Shown: one piece after another, positions 37,994-47,837 of the stretch
Layout: each line of letters opens with the position of its first letter
Position numbering within the stretch: position 1 is the stretch's first letter
Assembly (NCBI RefSeq): GCF_022179125.1
Contig: NZ_BPQG01000001.1
Span: forward strand, 1-64,000
Direction of reading: 5' to 3'
DNA from: Methylobacterium cerastii
GTDB taxonomy: Bacteria > Pseudomonadota > Alphaproteobacteria > Rhizobiales > Beijerinckiaceae
DNA length: 64,000 nucleotides
Program-made: the position numbers and the translations under genes
Notes under the pieces: generated by a model
What the model was told of the DNA's origin: nothing
What the model saw: the letters and a program-made list of their open reading frames with translations, nothing else
The model's database searches: none

Positions 37994-38210
37994 GCGGCGC
38001 GTCGGTGCACCCCGGTCGCGCGCCGGGGGTGTCGCTTTTATGCGCCACGTCGGAACGATTTGGGGGCGGGCCGCCCGTTGGCCTGGGCCAGGTCTTAACG
38101 AATAGGCTAAGGTTCGCCCCAGGGCGGGCGTGACCGGGCCGGCGTGCAAGCGCCGCATCCGTCGCAAGACGGACGAGATGGTCTTCGAGAAACCGCAAGG
38201 GCTGATCGAC

Positions 38211-39668
38211 GTGACACAACGCAAACCTGCGACGCGCCCCGCGCTTCGGCTGGCCGGCTTCGCCGTCGCAGCCGGGCTGGCGGCTGGTCCGGCGGCGTCC
38301 GAGACGCTCGAATCGGCGCTCGCGAAGGCCTATGGCGGCAACCCGCAGCTCAATTCCAGCCGCGCGAACGTCCGCGCCACCGACGAGGGCGTCGCGATCG
38401 CCAAATCGGGATACCGGCCGACGGTCAGCGTCGAGGCAGATATCGGCGCACAGTATTTCGAGGGCAAGTTCGGGACGTCGGGCAGTGGCGCGGCCTCCGC
38501 CGCCGGCGCCGGTGCGGTCGCCGGAGCGGTGGCCACGGGCGGTGCAGGGGTGACCCGCTTCACGACGCTACCGAGTGGTGCCGGCGTCACTGTCAACCAG
38601 ACGCTGTTCAACGGGTTCCAGACCGACAACAACACCCGCCGCGCCGAGTCGAACGTCTACAGCCAGCGCGAGAGCCTCCGCTCCACCGAGATGACGGTGC
38701 TGTACAGCGGCGTCACCTCCTACATGAACGTGCTCAGCAACACCGCGACCCTGGAGCTGAACCGCAACAACGTCGAGGTGCTGGAAGAGCAGCTCCGCCA
38801 GACCCGCGACCGCTTCAACGTCGGCGAGGTCACACGAACCGACGTCGCCCAGGCCGAGGCGCGCCTCGCAGGCGCCCGCTCGCAGGTCAGCGTCGCGGAA
38901 TCGAACCTGCGCACCAGCATCGGCACGTATCGCCAGAACATCGGCGTCGAGCCGCGCCAGCTCGCCCCCGGTCGCCCCCTCGACCGCTACGTTCCTAAGA
39001 ACCTTGACTCGGCGATCGCCATCGGCCTGCAGGAGCACCCGCAGATCCTCTCGGCCCTCCACGCGGTCGATGCGGCCGAGGCGCAGGTGAAGGTGCTGGA
39101 AGGCATCCTGTATCCGACGGTGAGCTTGCAGGGCGCGGTGCGACAAGCCTTCGACCAGCAACTGCCCGGCTACAACGCCGTCACGGCGTCGATCGTCGGC
39201 CGCGTCTCGATCCCGCTCTACCAGGGCGGACAGGAATACGCGCAGATCCGCCAGCAGAAGGAGGTCGTCGGCCAGACCCGCATCCAGGCCGACCTCGTCC
39301 GCGACCAGGTCCGCGCCCAGGTTGTGGACTTCTGGGGCCGCCTGGAGGCGGCCAAGGCTCAGGTGATCGCGGCCCAGGCCCAGGTTCAGGCCAACGAGGT
39401 CGCCCTCAACGGCGTGCGCGAGGAGGCACGCGTCGGGCAGCGCACGACCCTCGACGTGTTGAACGCGCAGCAGGAACTGCTCAACGCCCGGGTGAACCTC
39501 ATCACCGCCCAACGCGACCGGGTGATCTACTCGTACGGCGTAGTCCAGGCGATCGGCCGCCTGACGGTACGCTACACCGCGGTGCCGGTGGCCGCTTACA
39601 GCGCCAAGGTCCATTACGACCAGGTCAAGGACCTGTGGTACGGCGTGCGCTCGCCGGACGGCCGCTGA
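38211..39668 (+). CDS. tolC: TolC-family outer-membrane efflux protein
   Basis: A 485-residue outer-membrane channel for type I secretion and multidrug efflux. A signal peptide ends near residue 30 (A-A-S). Two outer-membrane-efflux repeats follow, with typical S-G-Y-R-P-T-V-S-V, T-D-V-A-Q-A-E-A-R-L and E-E-A-R-V-G-Q-R-T-T-L-D-V-L-N-A-Q. A Gly/Ala-rich insertion (about 85-115) lies in the first half. GTG at 38211 has aaggg nine bases upstream; ATG at 38178 is an alternative. No inner-membrane pump or adaptor is adjacent, so it likely serves several systems. Confidence 0.92.
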   Translation: MTQRKPATRPALRLAGFAVAAGLAAGPAASETLESALAKAYGGNPQLNSSRANVRATDEGVAIAKSGYRPTVSVEADIGAQYFEGKFGTSGSGAASAAGAGAVAGAVATGGAGVTRFTTLPSGAGVTVNQTLFNGFQTDNNTRRAESNVYSQRESLRSTEMTVLYSGVTSYMNVLSNTATLELNRNNVEVLEEQLRQTRDRFNVGEVTRTDVAQAEARLAGARSQVSVAESNLRTSIGTYRQNIGVEPRQLAPGRPLDRYVPKNLDSAIAIGLQEHPQILSALHAVDAAEAQVKVLEGILYPTVSLQGAVRQAFDQQLPGYNAVTASIVGRVSIPLYQGGQEYAQIRQQKEVVGQTRIQADLVRDQVRAQVVDFWGRLEAAKAQVIAAQAQVQANEVALNGVREEARVGQRTTLDVLNAQQELLNARVNLITAQRDRVIYSYGVVQAIGRLTVRYTAVPVAAYSAKVHYDQVKDLWYGVRSPDGR

Positions 39669-39852
39669 GGCGACGCGAATCGCGCGGGTTCCCCTGCGGG
39701 GAGCCCGGCAGGCCCGGCCGACCGGAATGCGGCGACCGAGACGTGATTTCCCGAGGACTGTGCTTCCGCTGCGCTTGTCGCGCGAGCGCGGCGTGGAATA
39801 CTCCATCGGATAGGTGTTTTCCGTTCCTCTCACGTTTTCGAGCGCCGTCCGG

Positions 39853-40449
39853 ATGAGTGCAGCGAGCCCCAAGATCCAGGACAAGGCGACGGAGAAGGCG
39901 CACGAGCCTTCCATGGAGGAGATCCTGGCCTCGATCCGCCGGATCATCGCCGACGACCAGGCCGTGAAGCCGCCGGAGCCGGCCGCCGTCCGGCCGCCCA
40001 CGCACGAGAACGACGACGTGCTCGACCTCGCCGACATGGACGAGCCGGCACCACCGCCGCGCCCGGCCGCGAAGCCCGCTCCGCTCGAACTCGAGGCCTT
40101 GGACTTCGACGCGGTCGACTTCGACGCGCTGGAGGTGGAACCCGAGCCCGAGCCGGCCCCCGCGCCGCGTGCAGCCGCGCCCGAGACCGCCCGCCGCCCG
40201 GAGCCGGCATATGAATCCGAACCTGAGGCGGAGCCCGCGCCGCTGATCTCCTCGGCGGCCGGCGCCAGCGTGAACCAGGCCTTCAACCTGCTCGCCAACA
40301 CCGTGTCGAGCCAGAACGCGCGCAGCCTGGAAGACCTCGTCCAGGACATGCTGAAGCCGATGCTCAAGACGTGGCTCGACGACAACCTGCCGGTGATGGT
40401 CGAGCGGCTGGTGCGCGTCGAGATCGAGCGGGTCGCCCGCGGCCGCTGA
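39853..40449 (+). CDS. popZ: Polar organizing protein PopZ (DUF2497)
   Basis: A 198-residue protein with the PopZ plan. The N-terminal hub-binding helix carries E-P-S-M-E-E-I-L-A-S-I-R-R-I-I (about 19-33). An acidic Pro/Glu-rich disordered linker spans 45-125. The C-terminal oligomerisation helices carry R-S-L-E-D-L-V-Q-D-M-L-K-P-M-L-K-x-W-L-D-x-N-L-P. PopZ forms a polar microdomain that anchors the chromosome origin and cell-cycle kinases. It lies between tolC and valS, its usual place. Family identity is strong; function is by homology to Caulobacter. Confidence 0.92.
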   Translation: MSAASPKIQDKATEKAHEPSMEEILASIRRIIADDQAVKPPEPAAVRPPTHENDDVLDLADMDEPAPPPRPAAKPAPLELEALDFDAVDFDALEVEPEPEPAPAPRAAAPETARRPEPAYESEPEAEPAPLISSAAGASVNQAFNLLANTVSSQNARSLEDLVQDMLKPMLKTWLDDNLPVMVERLVRVEIERVARGR

Positions 40450-40541
40450 CGGCACCTCCGTTACGGGCCGTGTTGACGGGAGGCCCGTGACGGGTTGAAA
40501 GCGGGCTCGAAATTCCGAGACGGACCCGCGATCACCCGCCC

Positions 40542-43283
40542 ATGATGGACAAGACCTTCGACCCGGCCGGCGCCGAGGCGCGCGCGAGCGCCGCGTGGAC
40601 GCACGCCGACGCCTTCCGCGCCGGGCGCCCGGACCGGGCCGGCGCCGAGCCCTACTGCATCGTCATCCCGCCGCCGAACGTCACGGGCTCGCTGCATATC
40701 GGCCACGCGCTGAACAACACCCTGCAGGACATCCTCGCCCGCTTCGAGCGGATGCGCGGCCGCGACGTGCTGTGGCAGCCGGGCATGGACCATGCCGGCA
40801 TCGCCACGCAGATGGTGGTCGAGCGCCGGATGGCGGAGGCGCAGGAGCCCGGCCGCCGCGAGATCGGCCGCGCGGCCTTCCTCGACAAGGTCTGGGCCTG
40901 GAAGGCGGAATCGGGCGGCGCCATCGTCTCGCAGCTCAAGCGGCTCGGCGCCTCCTGCGACTGGTCGCGCGAGCGCTTCACCATGGGCGAGCGCGGGGCG
41001 CCGGACGAGCAGATGGTCCGCGCGGTCACGAAGGTCTTCGTCGACCTGCATGCCCAGGGGCTGATCTACCGCGACAAGCGCCTCGTGAACTGGGACCCGA
41101 AGTTCCAGACCGCGATCTCAGACCTCGAGGTCCAGCAGGTCGAGGTGAAGGGCCACCTCTGGCACTTCGACTATCCGGTGGTGGACGAGGCCGGCGCCGA
41201 GACCGGGGCGATCATCACCGTCGCGACGACGCGCCCCGAGACGATGCTCGGCGACACGGCGGTGGCGGTCCACCCGGAGGACGAGCGCTACACCGCGCTC
41301 GTCGGCAGCTACGTGCGCCTGCCGCTGGTCGGCCGCCTGATCCCGATCGTCGCCGACGACTACTCGGACCCGGAGAAGGGCACCGGCGCGGTCAAGATCA
41401 CCCCGGCGCACGACTTCAACGACTTCGAGGTCGGCCGCCGCCACGGCTGCCGCCCGATCAACATCCTGGACAGCGAGGCGCGGATCGCGCTCGACGGCAA
41501 CGCCGACTTCCTGGCCGACGCGAACCCGGATGCGGAGGCGCTGGCCCTCCACGGCCTCGACCGGTTCGCGGCCCGCAAGGCCGTGGTCGCGCTGATGGAA
41601 GCGGCAGGGCGCCTTCGGGAGATCGAGGCCAACACCCATGCCGTCCCGCACGGCGACCGCTCGGGCGTGGTGATCGAGCCCTACCTCACCGACCAGTGGT
41701 ACGTAAACGTGAAGCCGCTGGCCGAGCGCGCGCTGCAGGCGGTGCGCGACGGGCGCACCCGCTTCGTGCCAGAGAATTCGGAGAAGACGTTCTTCCAGTG
41801 GCTCGAGAACATCGAGCCGTGGTGCATCTCGCGCCAACTCTGGTGGGGGCACCAGATCCCGGTCTGGTACGATGCGGATGGCGGCGTCTACGTCGCCGGC
41901 ACCGAGGCCGAGGCGCAGGCACAGGCCGCGGAGAAGCAGGGCCGCGCGGTCGATCTCGTCCGCGACGAGGACGTCCTCGACACCTGGTTCTCCTCCGCCC
42001 TGTGGCCGTTCTCGACGCTCGGCTGGCCGGAGAAGACCGCGGAACTCGCGCGCTACTACCCGACCAACACGCTCGTCACCGGCAAGGACATCCTGTTCTT
42101 CTGGGTCGCGCGGATGATGATGCTCGGCCTGCACGTCACCGACGACGTGCCGTTCGACACGGTCTACCTGCACACGCTGGTGCGCGACGCCTCCGGTGCC
42201 AAGATGTCGAAGTCGAAGGGCAACGTCGTCGATCCGCTCGGGCTGATCGAGCAGTACGGCGCCGACGCCTTGCGCTTCACCCTGACGGCGCTCGCCGCGC
42301 AGGGGCGGGACATCAAGCTCAGCCCGGCCCGCGTCGAGGGCTACCGCAACTTCGCGACCAAGCTCTGGAACGCCGCGCGCTTCGCCGAGATGAACGGCTG
42401 CGCCCTCGATCCCGCCTTCGACCCGAAGGCGGTGCGGGAGCCGCTGAACCGCTGGGCGCTCGGCGAGGCGGCGCGCGCGGTCGCCGAGGTCACGGCAGCC
42501 CTGGAGGCCTACCGCTTCAACGACGCGGCGGCCGGGGCCTACCGCTTCGTCTGGAACATTTTCTGCGACTGGACGATCGAACTCGCCAAGCCCGTGCTGC
42601 AGGGCGAGGGCGTCGAGGCCGGGCTGAAGGCGGAGACGCAAGCCACCATCGCCTTCATCATCGACCAGATCGCCAAGCTCCTGCATCCGTTCATGCCGTT
42701 CCTCACCGAGGAGCTGTGGGCGATCAAGGGCGAGGCGATCGCCAACCGCGGCCTGCTCACGCTCCAGGCCTGGCCCGACCTGTCGGGGCTGGCGGATGCC
42801 GAGGCTGAGGCCGAGATCGGCTTCGTCGTCGACCTCGTCTCCGAGGTGCGCTCGGCCCGCTCCGAGACCGGGGTGCCCGCGGGCGCCCAGGTCCCGCTGG
42901 TGATCGTCGGCGCCGACGCAGGCGTGCGGGCGCGCGTCGGCGCCTGGCACGACACGCTGGTGCGGCTCGCCCGCCTGTCCGAGATCGGCTTCGCCGACGC
43001 CGCCCCGCGGAACGCGGTGCAGCTCCTCGTGCGCGGCAGCGTCGCCGCGCTGCCGCTGGAAGGGATCGTCGACCTCGGCGCCGAGGTGGCGCGCCTGAAG
43101 AAGGAGGCCGCCAAGGCCGAGGGCGAGATCAAGAAGCTCGACGGCAAGCTCGGCAACGCCGACTTCGTGGCGCGCGCCCCCGAGGAGGTGATCGAGGAGA
43201 GCCGCGAGCGGCGCGAGGCCGAGGCCGAGCGGCTGGCCAAGCTCCAGGAGGCGCTGGCGCGGTTGAGCGACCAAGCCGCTTGA
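40542..43283 (+). CDS. valS: Valyl-tRNA synthetase
   Basis: A complete 913-residue class I aminoacyl-tRNA synthetase that charges tRNA-Val. H-I-G-H is at 52-55 in P-N-V-T-G-S-L-H-I-G-H, and K-M-S-K-S starts at Lys554. The editing domain (about 190-370) contains T-T-R-P-E-T-M-L-G-D-T-A-V-A. The C-terminal coiled-coil arm (about 845-910), rich in Lys/Glu, is present, as expected for bacterial ValS. The stop overlaps the TTG start of the next gene (TTGA). Confidence 0.97.
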   Translation: MMDKTFDPAGAEARASAAWTHADAFRAGRPDRAGAEPYCIVIPPPNVTGSLHIGHALNNTLQDILARFERMRGRDVLWQPGMDHAGIATQMVVERRMAEAQEPGRREIGRAAFLDKVWAWKAESGGAIVSQLKRLGASCDWSRERFTMGERGAPDEQMVRAVTKVFVDLHAQGLIYRDKRLVNWDPKFQTAISDLEVQQVEVKGHLWHFDYPVVDEAGAETGAIITVATTRPETMLGDTAVAVHPEDERYTALVGSYVRLPLVGRLIPIVADDYSDPEKGTGAVKITPAHDFNDFEVGRRHGCRPINILDSEARIALDGNADFLADANPDAEALALHGLDRFAARKAVVALMEAAGRLREIEANTHAVPHGDRSGVVIEPYLTDQWYVNVKPLAERALQAVRDGRTRFVPENSEKTFFQWLENIEPWCISRQLWWGHQIPVWYDADGGVYVAGTEAEAQAQAAEKQGRAVDLVRDEDVLDTWFSSALWPFSTLGWPEKTAELARYYPTNTLVTGKDILFFWVARMMMLGLHVTDDVPFDTVYLHTLVRDASGAKMSKSKGNVVDPLGLIEQYGADALRFTLTALAAQGRDIKLSPARVEGYRNFATKLWNAARFAEMNGCALDPAFDPKAVREPLNRWALGEAARAVAEVTAALEAYRFNDAAAGAYRFVWNIFCDWTIELAKPVLQGEGVEAGLKAETQATIAFIIDQIAKLLHPFMPFLTEELWAIKGEAIANRGLLTLQAWPDLSGLADAEAEAEIGFVVDLVSEVRSARSETGVPAGAQVPLVIVGADAGVRARVGAWHDTLVRLARLSEIGFADAAPRNAVQLLVRGSVAALPLEGIVDLGAEVARLKKEAAKAEGEIKKLDGKLGNADFVARAPEEVIEESRERREAEAERLAKLQEALARLSDQAA

Positions 43284-43990
43284 TCCTGCGCCGGCTGGCG
43301 AAGGGGCTCGCCGGCGCCGTCGGATCGCTCGTCGCCCTGCTCGTCCTCGCCGTGATCCTCACGGCGCGGCCGGGCGACCGAGCGCTGTATCCGCCAAAGG
43401 CGGCGGCGCAGGTGATTTACGTGGTCAGCCACGGTTGGCACAGCGGCGTCGCGCTGCCGACCGCGGCGCTGACCGGGCCCGGCGCCGGCCCGGCCTTGCG
43501 CGACATCGCCGTGCGGTTCCGCGCCTATCCCACCCTCGAATTCGGCTGGGGCGAGGCCCGGTTCTACGCCGCGACGCCGACGCTCGCGCAGTTCGATTGG
43601 CGGCTGGCGCTCGATGCGCTTTTCACGCCCGGCGGCAGCGACGGGGTGATCCAGGTGGTCGGCCTCGATGCGGACCCGCGCATCAGCTTTCCCCGCGCCG
43701 ACATCCTGGCGGTGCCGGTCTCGGCCGCCGGCCTGGAGCGGCTCGTCGCGCGGCTCGAGGCGAGCTTCGCCCGCGTCGACGGCCATCCGGTCGACGTCGG
43801 CCCCGGCCTCTACGGGCCGAGCCTGTTCTACAGGGGCGCGGGCCGCTTCTCCTGGACGAACGTCTGCAACCACTGGACCGCCGGGCTCGTCAACGCCGCC
43901 GGGCTGCCGGTGGCGCCGGTGATCGCGACGCTGCCGGGCGGGCTCATCCTCGACCTCGAATGGCGCTCCGGGGCGACGGCGGTTCCGTGA
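43280..43990 (+). CDS. DUF2459 / TIGR02117-family protein
   Basis: A 236-residue protein with one N-terminal membrane helix (about 10-35), probably facing the periplasm. The family hallmark V-S-H-G-W-H-S-G-V lies near residue 50, followed by F-G-W-G-E-A-R-F-Y and N-V-C-N-H-W-T-A. The conserved His and Cys suggest a cysteine-hydrolase-like fold, but no activity is established. It starts at TTG 43280, coupled to the valS stop. The family is found in several alphaproteobacteria, sometimes near genes for polymer metabolism. Confidence 0.85.
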   Translation: MILRRLAKGLAGAVGSLVALLVLAVILTARPGDRALYPPKAAAQVIYVVSHGWHSGVALPTAALTGPGAGPALRDIAVRFRAYPTLEFGWGEARFYAATPTLAQFDWRLALDALFTPGGSDGVIQVVGLDADPRISFPRADILAVPVSAAGLERLVARLEASFARVDGHPVDVGPGLYGPSLFYRGAGRFSWTNVCNHWTAGLVNAAGLPVAPVIATLPGGLILDLEWRSGATAVP

Positions 43991-44134
43991 TGCCGGCGGC
44001 CGCCGAGGGTGGACCGGCGAACCTGTCGAAACGGTAATGCGCCGGTCACGGGCGGGTGAGGCGCCGGTCTCTAGAACGAACGCATCGCCCGCTGACGCCG
44101 GCGGCGCAGACGATTTCTCCTGGAGACCTATCGC

Positions 44135-45685
44135 ATGTCCGTTCCCCAGACCCGCACCTCCGCCCGGTACAGCCGCCGGGCCCTGGCCTCGGTCGCGACC
44201 GCCGCCCTCATCGCCGGCGGCGCCGTCGGCAGCGGCTACCTGCCCGCCGCCACCCCGGCCTTCGCCCAGGCGCTGCCGCAGACGCCGATCGCCGCGCCGG
44301 AGCACCCGCCGGGCTCGTTCGCCAACATCGTCGACAAGGTGAAGCCGGGCGTCGTCTCGGTGAAGGTGAAGCTCGACGACGCCGTCTCCAGCGACGACGA
44401 GGAAGGCCCGGGCAACCAGCAGGGCCAGAACCTGCAGAACGTCCCGCCGCAGCTGCGCGAGTTCTTCAAGCGCTTCGGCCAGAACGGCCAGAACGGCGGC
44501 CCGCCCGGCATGCAGCCGCAGCGCCAGGGCCCGCGCGGGGCGGTCGGCTCCGGCTTCATCATCTCGGCCGACGGGTACGTCGTCACCAACAATCACGTCG
44601 TCGACCACGCCAAGACCGTGCAGGTGACCCTCGACGACGGCCGGACGCTCGACGCCAAGGTGATCGGCAAGGATTCCAAGACCGACATCGCGCTCCTGAA
44701 GATCAAGGATTCCGGCAGCTACCCCTACGTCCAGTTCGGCAAGGCGGCCCCGCGGGTCGGCGATTGGGTGGTGGCGATCGGCAACCCGTTCGGCCTCGGC
44801 GGCACGGTGACCGCGGGCATCGTCTCGGCCCGCGGCCGTGACATCGGCGCCGGCCCCTACGACGACTTCCTGCAGATCGACGCGCCGATCAACAAGGGCA
44901 ATTCCGGCGGCCCGACCTTCAACGTCAACGGCGAGGTCGTGGGCGTGAACACCGCCATCGCCTCGCCGTCGGGCGGCAGCGTCGGCCTCGCCTTCGCCAT
45001 CCCGTCCGAGACCGTGCAGGCGGTGGTCGACCAGCTCAAGACCGACGGCAAGGTCGCCCGCGGCTATCTCGGCGTGCAGGTCCAGCCGGTGACGCAGGAC
45101 ATCGCCGAGGGTCTCGGCATGGCCAAGCCGAAGGGCGCCCTGATCGACCACGCCGAGGACGGGACCCCTGCGGCCAAGGCCGGCCTCAAGTCCGGCGACG
45201 TGATCGAGTCGGTCAACGGCAACCCGATCAACGACGCGAAGGAGCTGTCCCGCAAGATCGCCGGCCTGAAGCCCGGCGCGAAGGTCGAGATCGCCTACCT
45301 GCGCGGCGGCAATTCGGACAACGCGACGATCACGCTCGGCGCGCTCCCGACCGACGGGTCGAAGGTGGCCTCGTTGGACACCGGGATGTCCGGCGGCCAG
45401 CCGCGGCTCGGCCTCGGCTTGGCGCCGGCCTCCGAGGTCGGCCTGTCCGACAGCGGCGTCGCGGTGGTGCAGGTCGACCCGGACGGGCCGGCGGCCGCCA
45501 AGGGCATCGAGCAGGGCGACGTCATCCTCGACGTCGCGGGCAAGAGCGTGACGCGCCCCTCCGACGTCGCCGAGCAGATCCGCACGGCCGAGGCGAGCGG
45601 ACGCAAGGCGGTGCTGATGCGGGTGAAGAGCAGCAAGGGCGTGACCCGCTTCGTGGCGATCTCGCTCACCAAGAACGACGGCTGA
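44135..45685 (+). CDS. degP: Do/DegP-type periplasmic serine endoprotease
   Basis: A 516-residue protease-chaperone for misfolded envelope proteins. A signal peptide ends A-F-A-Q near residue 45. The triad is His154 (N-N-H-V-V-D), Asp184 (K-T-D-I-A-L-L) and Ser257 (N-K-G-N-S-G-G-P). Two PDZ domains follow (about 305-395 and 420-510). The long LA loop rich in Gln, Asn and Gly (about 90-130) is typical of the Do family. MucD or DegQ would be equally fair names. A strong hairpin follows at 45713-45753. Confidence 0.94.
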   Translation: MSVPQTRTSARYSRRALASVATAALIAGGAVGSGYLPAATPAFAQALPQTPIAAPEHPPGSFANIVDKVKPGVVSVKVKLDDAVSSDDEEGPGNQQGQNLQNVPPQLREFFKRFGQNGQNGGPPGMQPQRQGPRGAVGSGFIISADGYVVTNNHVVDHAKTVQVTLDDGRTLDAKVIGKDSKTDIALLKIKDSGSYPYVQFGKAAPRVGDWVVAIGNPFGLGGTVTAGIVSARGRDIGAGPYDDFLQIDAPINKGNSGGPTFNVNGEVVGVNTAIASPSGGSVGLAFAIPSETVQAVVDQLKTDGKVARGYLGVQVQPVTQDIAEGLGMAKPKGALIDHAEDGTPAAKAGLKSGDVIESVNGNPINDAKELSRKIAGLKPGAKVEIAYLRGGNSDNATITLGALPTDGSKVASLDTGMSGGQPRLGLGLAPASEVGLSDSGVAVVQVDPDGPAAAKGIEQGDVILDVAGKSVTRPSDVAEQIRTAEASGRKAVLMRVKSSKGVTRFVAISLTKNDG

Positions 45686-45712
45686 TCAGCCCTCGGTAGG
45701 TCCTGACGACAG

Positions 45713-45753
45713 GACGACGCAGGCATCGGCACACCGCCGGTGCCTGCGTCGTC
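45713..45753 (+). terminator. Hairpin terminator after degP
   Basis: Perfect 13-bp arms gacgacgcaggca / tgcctgcgtcgtc with a 15-base loop start 28 bases after the degP stop; only three T residues follow shortly after. A smaller perfect stem, gtcctg / caggac (45700-45715), overlaps its left arm, so the two could be alternatives. It most likely ends the degP transcript before the LysR gene. Confidence 0.75.
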
Positions 45754-45867
45754 GCCGTTTCCACGTCGTCACGAGAGACATCTCGGCTCGCCCGCCCCGG
45801 CGGCGCGCGATATGCTTGGTTCCTCGCCTGCGCACGAGCGCTGGGACCAGCACCGGATTGTCGCGAG

Positions 45868-46785
45868 ATGGCCGATTTCCGGAGCCTCGAGGTCTTCTAC
45901 TGGGTCGCGACGCTGTCCAGCTTCCGCCGGGCGAGCGAGCAGGTGAACACGACCCAGCCCGCCGTGTCGCAGCGCATCGCCGCGCTGGAGCACGAATACG
46001 GCACGCTGTTCGAGCGCCGCAGCCGCGACGTCGCGCTGACGGAGCGCGGGCGGGTGCTGTTCGGGTTCGCCGAGCGGTTCCTGTCGCTCCAGGTGGAGAT
46101 GGGGGCGGCCCTGGCGGAAACCGGCCGCACGATGGGGACGCTGCGGCTCGGCGTCTCCGAAACGATCGTCCACCTCTGGCTGTCGCGGTTCATCGAGCGG
46201 ATGCGGGCGGCCCTGCCGGGGATCAGCGTCGACATCGCCGTCGACATCTCGCCGAACATGCAGGCGGCGCTCGCCGCCAACGAGATCGACCTCGCCTTCC
46301 TCGTCGGGCCGATCACCCTGCCGAGCCTCGCCAACCGGCCGCTCTTCAGCATCCCGGTCGCCTGGATCGCCGCACCGGGGCTGGTGCCGGAGGATGGGGC
46401 CCTGAGCCTCGGGGCGCTGATCCGCCATCCCCTGATCACCTACCCCCGGAACACCGGCCCCTACGTCGAGCTGCGCGACCTCGTGCTTCGGGCGAACCTG
46501 CTGCCCAGCCAGATCCACACCAGCGCGTCGCTGGCGACGATCGTGAAGATGGGGATCGAGCGGCTGGGGATCTGTGTGATTCCGCCGGCCGTCGTCCGGG
46601 ACGAGCTGGCGGCCGGGGCGCTGCGGATCCTGCCCGCCGAGCAATCCCTTTCGGACCTGAACTTCACCGCCACCTTCGCCAAGCGCCCCGACGCGCACTT
46701 CGTCGCCGACGCCGCGCGCATCGCGCAGGAGGTCGCCGCGGATTGGGCCGCGGGCCGACAAGCGGATCGGGCCGCGGGCCGATAA
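45868..46785 (+). CDS. LysR-family transcriptional regulator
   Basis: A 305-residue LysR protein. The N-terminal winged helix-turn-helix (1-60) has [20 protein letters not shown], and the effector domain spans about 88-295. The gene lies 136 bases before the DUF1445 / transport / pxp run, on the same strand, and is the obvious candidate controller of that operon. The inducer may be a small organic acid or lactam, which is inferred only from its neighbours. No palindromic T-N11-A box was confirmed. Confidence 0.9.
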   Translation: MADFRSLEVFYWVATLSSFRRASEQVNTTQPAVSQRIAALEHEYGTLFERRSRDVALTERGRVLFGFAERFLSLQVEMGAALAETGRTMGTLRLGVSETIVHLWLSRFIERMRAALPGISVDIAVDISPNMQAALAANEIDLAFLVGPITLPSLANRPLFSIPVAWIAAPGLVPEDGALSLGALIRHPLITYPRNTGPYVELRDLVLRANLLPSQIHTSASLATIVKMGIERLGICVIPPAVVRDELAAGALRILPAEQSLSDLNFTATFAKRPDAHFVADAARIAQEVAADWAAGRQADRAAGR

Positions 46786-46921
46786 GGCGAGGTTATCGCG
46801 CCTCATTCGCAATGACGATTGGCGCGGAAAGAAGCGCGGTGCGAACCTGCCTATCGAGACGGCACAGGCCCGATCGGGTCGAGGCCCGCGCCCCCGGGGC
46901 GTCGAGACCAGGAGGCGTGCG

Positions 46922-47731
46922 GTGACCCTGCATTTCCACCCTTCCCCCGCCGCCTATGCGGATGCGCGCGCGGCCCGGCGCGCCATCCGAAACGGGGAAT
47001 GGCGCGGGCACACGTCCGGCCTCGCTCCGGCCCACGTCCAGGGCAACCTGATGATCCTGCCGCAGGCGCTGGCGCAGGACTTCCAGACCTTCTGCCAGCA
47101 GAACCCGAAGCCCTGCCCGGTGCTCGGCGTCTCCCGGCCCGGCGCCCGCGACCTCCCCGCGCTCGGCGCCGACCTGGACCTCGCTACCGACGTGCCGGGC
47201 TACGTCGTCTACGAGCACGGCGAGAAGGTCGCCGAGGTGGGCGACCTGACGCCCCTGTGGCGCGACGACTTCGTGACCTTCGTCCTCGGGTGCTCGTTCT
47301 CGTTCGAGTCGGCGCTGATCGAAGCCGGCATCCCCCTTCGCCACGTCGCGCAAGGGCGCAACGTCGCGATGTACAAGACGTCGATCCCGACCCAGCCCGC
47401 CGGCCCGTTCCACGGACCGCTCGTGGTCTCGATGCGGCCGATGCGGGCGGCCGACGCGATCAAGGCGGTGCAGGTGACGGCGCGGGTGCCCGCCGTGCAC
47501 GGCGCCCCCGTCCACCTCGGCGATCCGAGCCTGATCGGCATCGCCGACATCGCCAAGCCGGATTTCGGCGACGCGATCGACATCGCGCCCGACGAGATCC
47601 CGGTCTTCTGGGCCTGCGGGGTGACGCCCCAGGCGGTGGCGATGGCCGCGCGCCTGCCGCTTTGCATCACCCACGCCCCCGGCCTGATGCTGATCACCGA
47701 CCTTTTGAACCGGGACCTGCCGTACCGCTGA
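46922..47731 (+). CDS. DUF1445 putative hydro-lyase / D-glutamate-cyclase-like protein
   Basis: A 269-residue DUF1445 protein starting at GTG 46922 with ggagg six bases upstream. Family segments are [32 protein letters not shown] and F-W-A-C-G-V-T-P-Q. The mammalian member of the family is D-glutamate cyclase, which makes 5-oxo-D-proline. Because pxpA, pxpB and pxpC (5-oxoprolinase) lie just downstream, a role in forming or feeding 5-oxoproline is likely. The bacterial reaction has not been shown by this sequence. Confidence 0.87.
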   Translation: MTLHFHPSPAAYADARAARRAIRNGEWRGHTSGLAPAHVQGNLMILPQALAQDFQTFCQQNPKPCPVLGVSRPGARDLPALGADLDLATDVPGYVVYEHGEKVAEVGDLTPLWRDDFVTFVLGCSFSFESALIEAGIPLRHVAQGRNVAMYKTSIPTQPAGPFHGPLVVSMRPMRAADAIKAVQVTARVPAVHGAPVHLGDPSLIGIADIAKPDFGDAIDIAPDEIPVFWACGVTPQAVAMAARLPLCITHAPGLMLITDLLNRDLPYR

Positions 47732-47837
47732 GGCCAAACCCGGCTTCGCGGAAGCCGCCGCATGCTTCGGCGAGCCGGCGCGCCGACACGCACCATGAAG
47801 ACATGACCCGATCCCACCCGAGAACGTGAGCAATGCC

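Noticed and set aside
42539-45151. 870-codon minus-strand open frame opposite the 3' end of valS, the DUF2459-family gene and degP
   Set aside because: All three plus-strand genes have conserved motifs and full lengths; this frame shows none.
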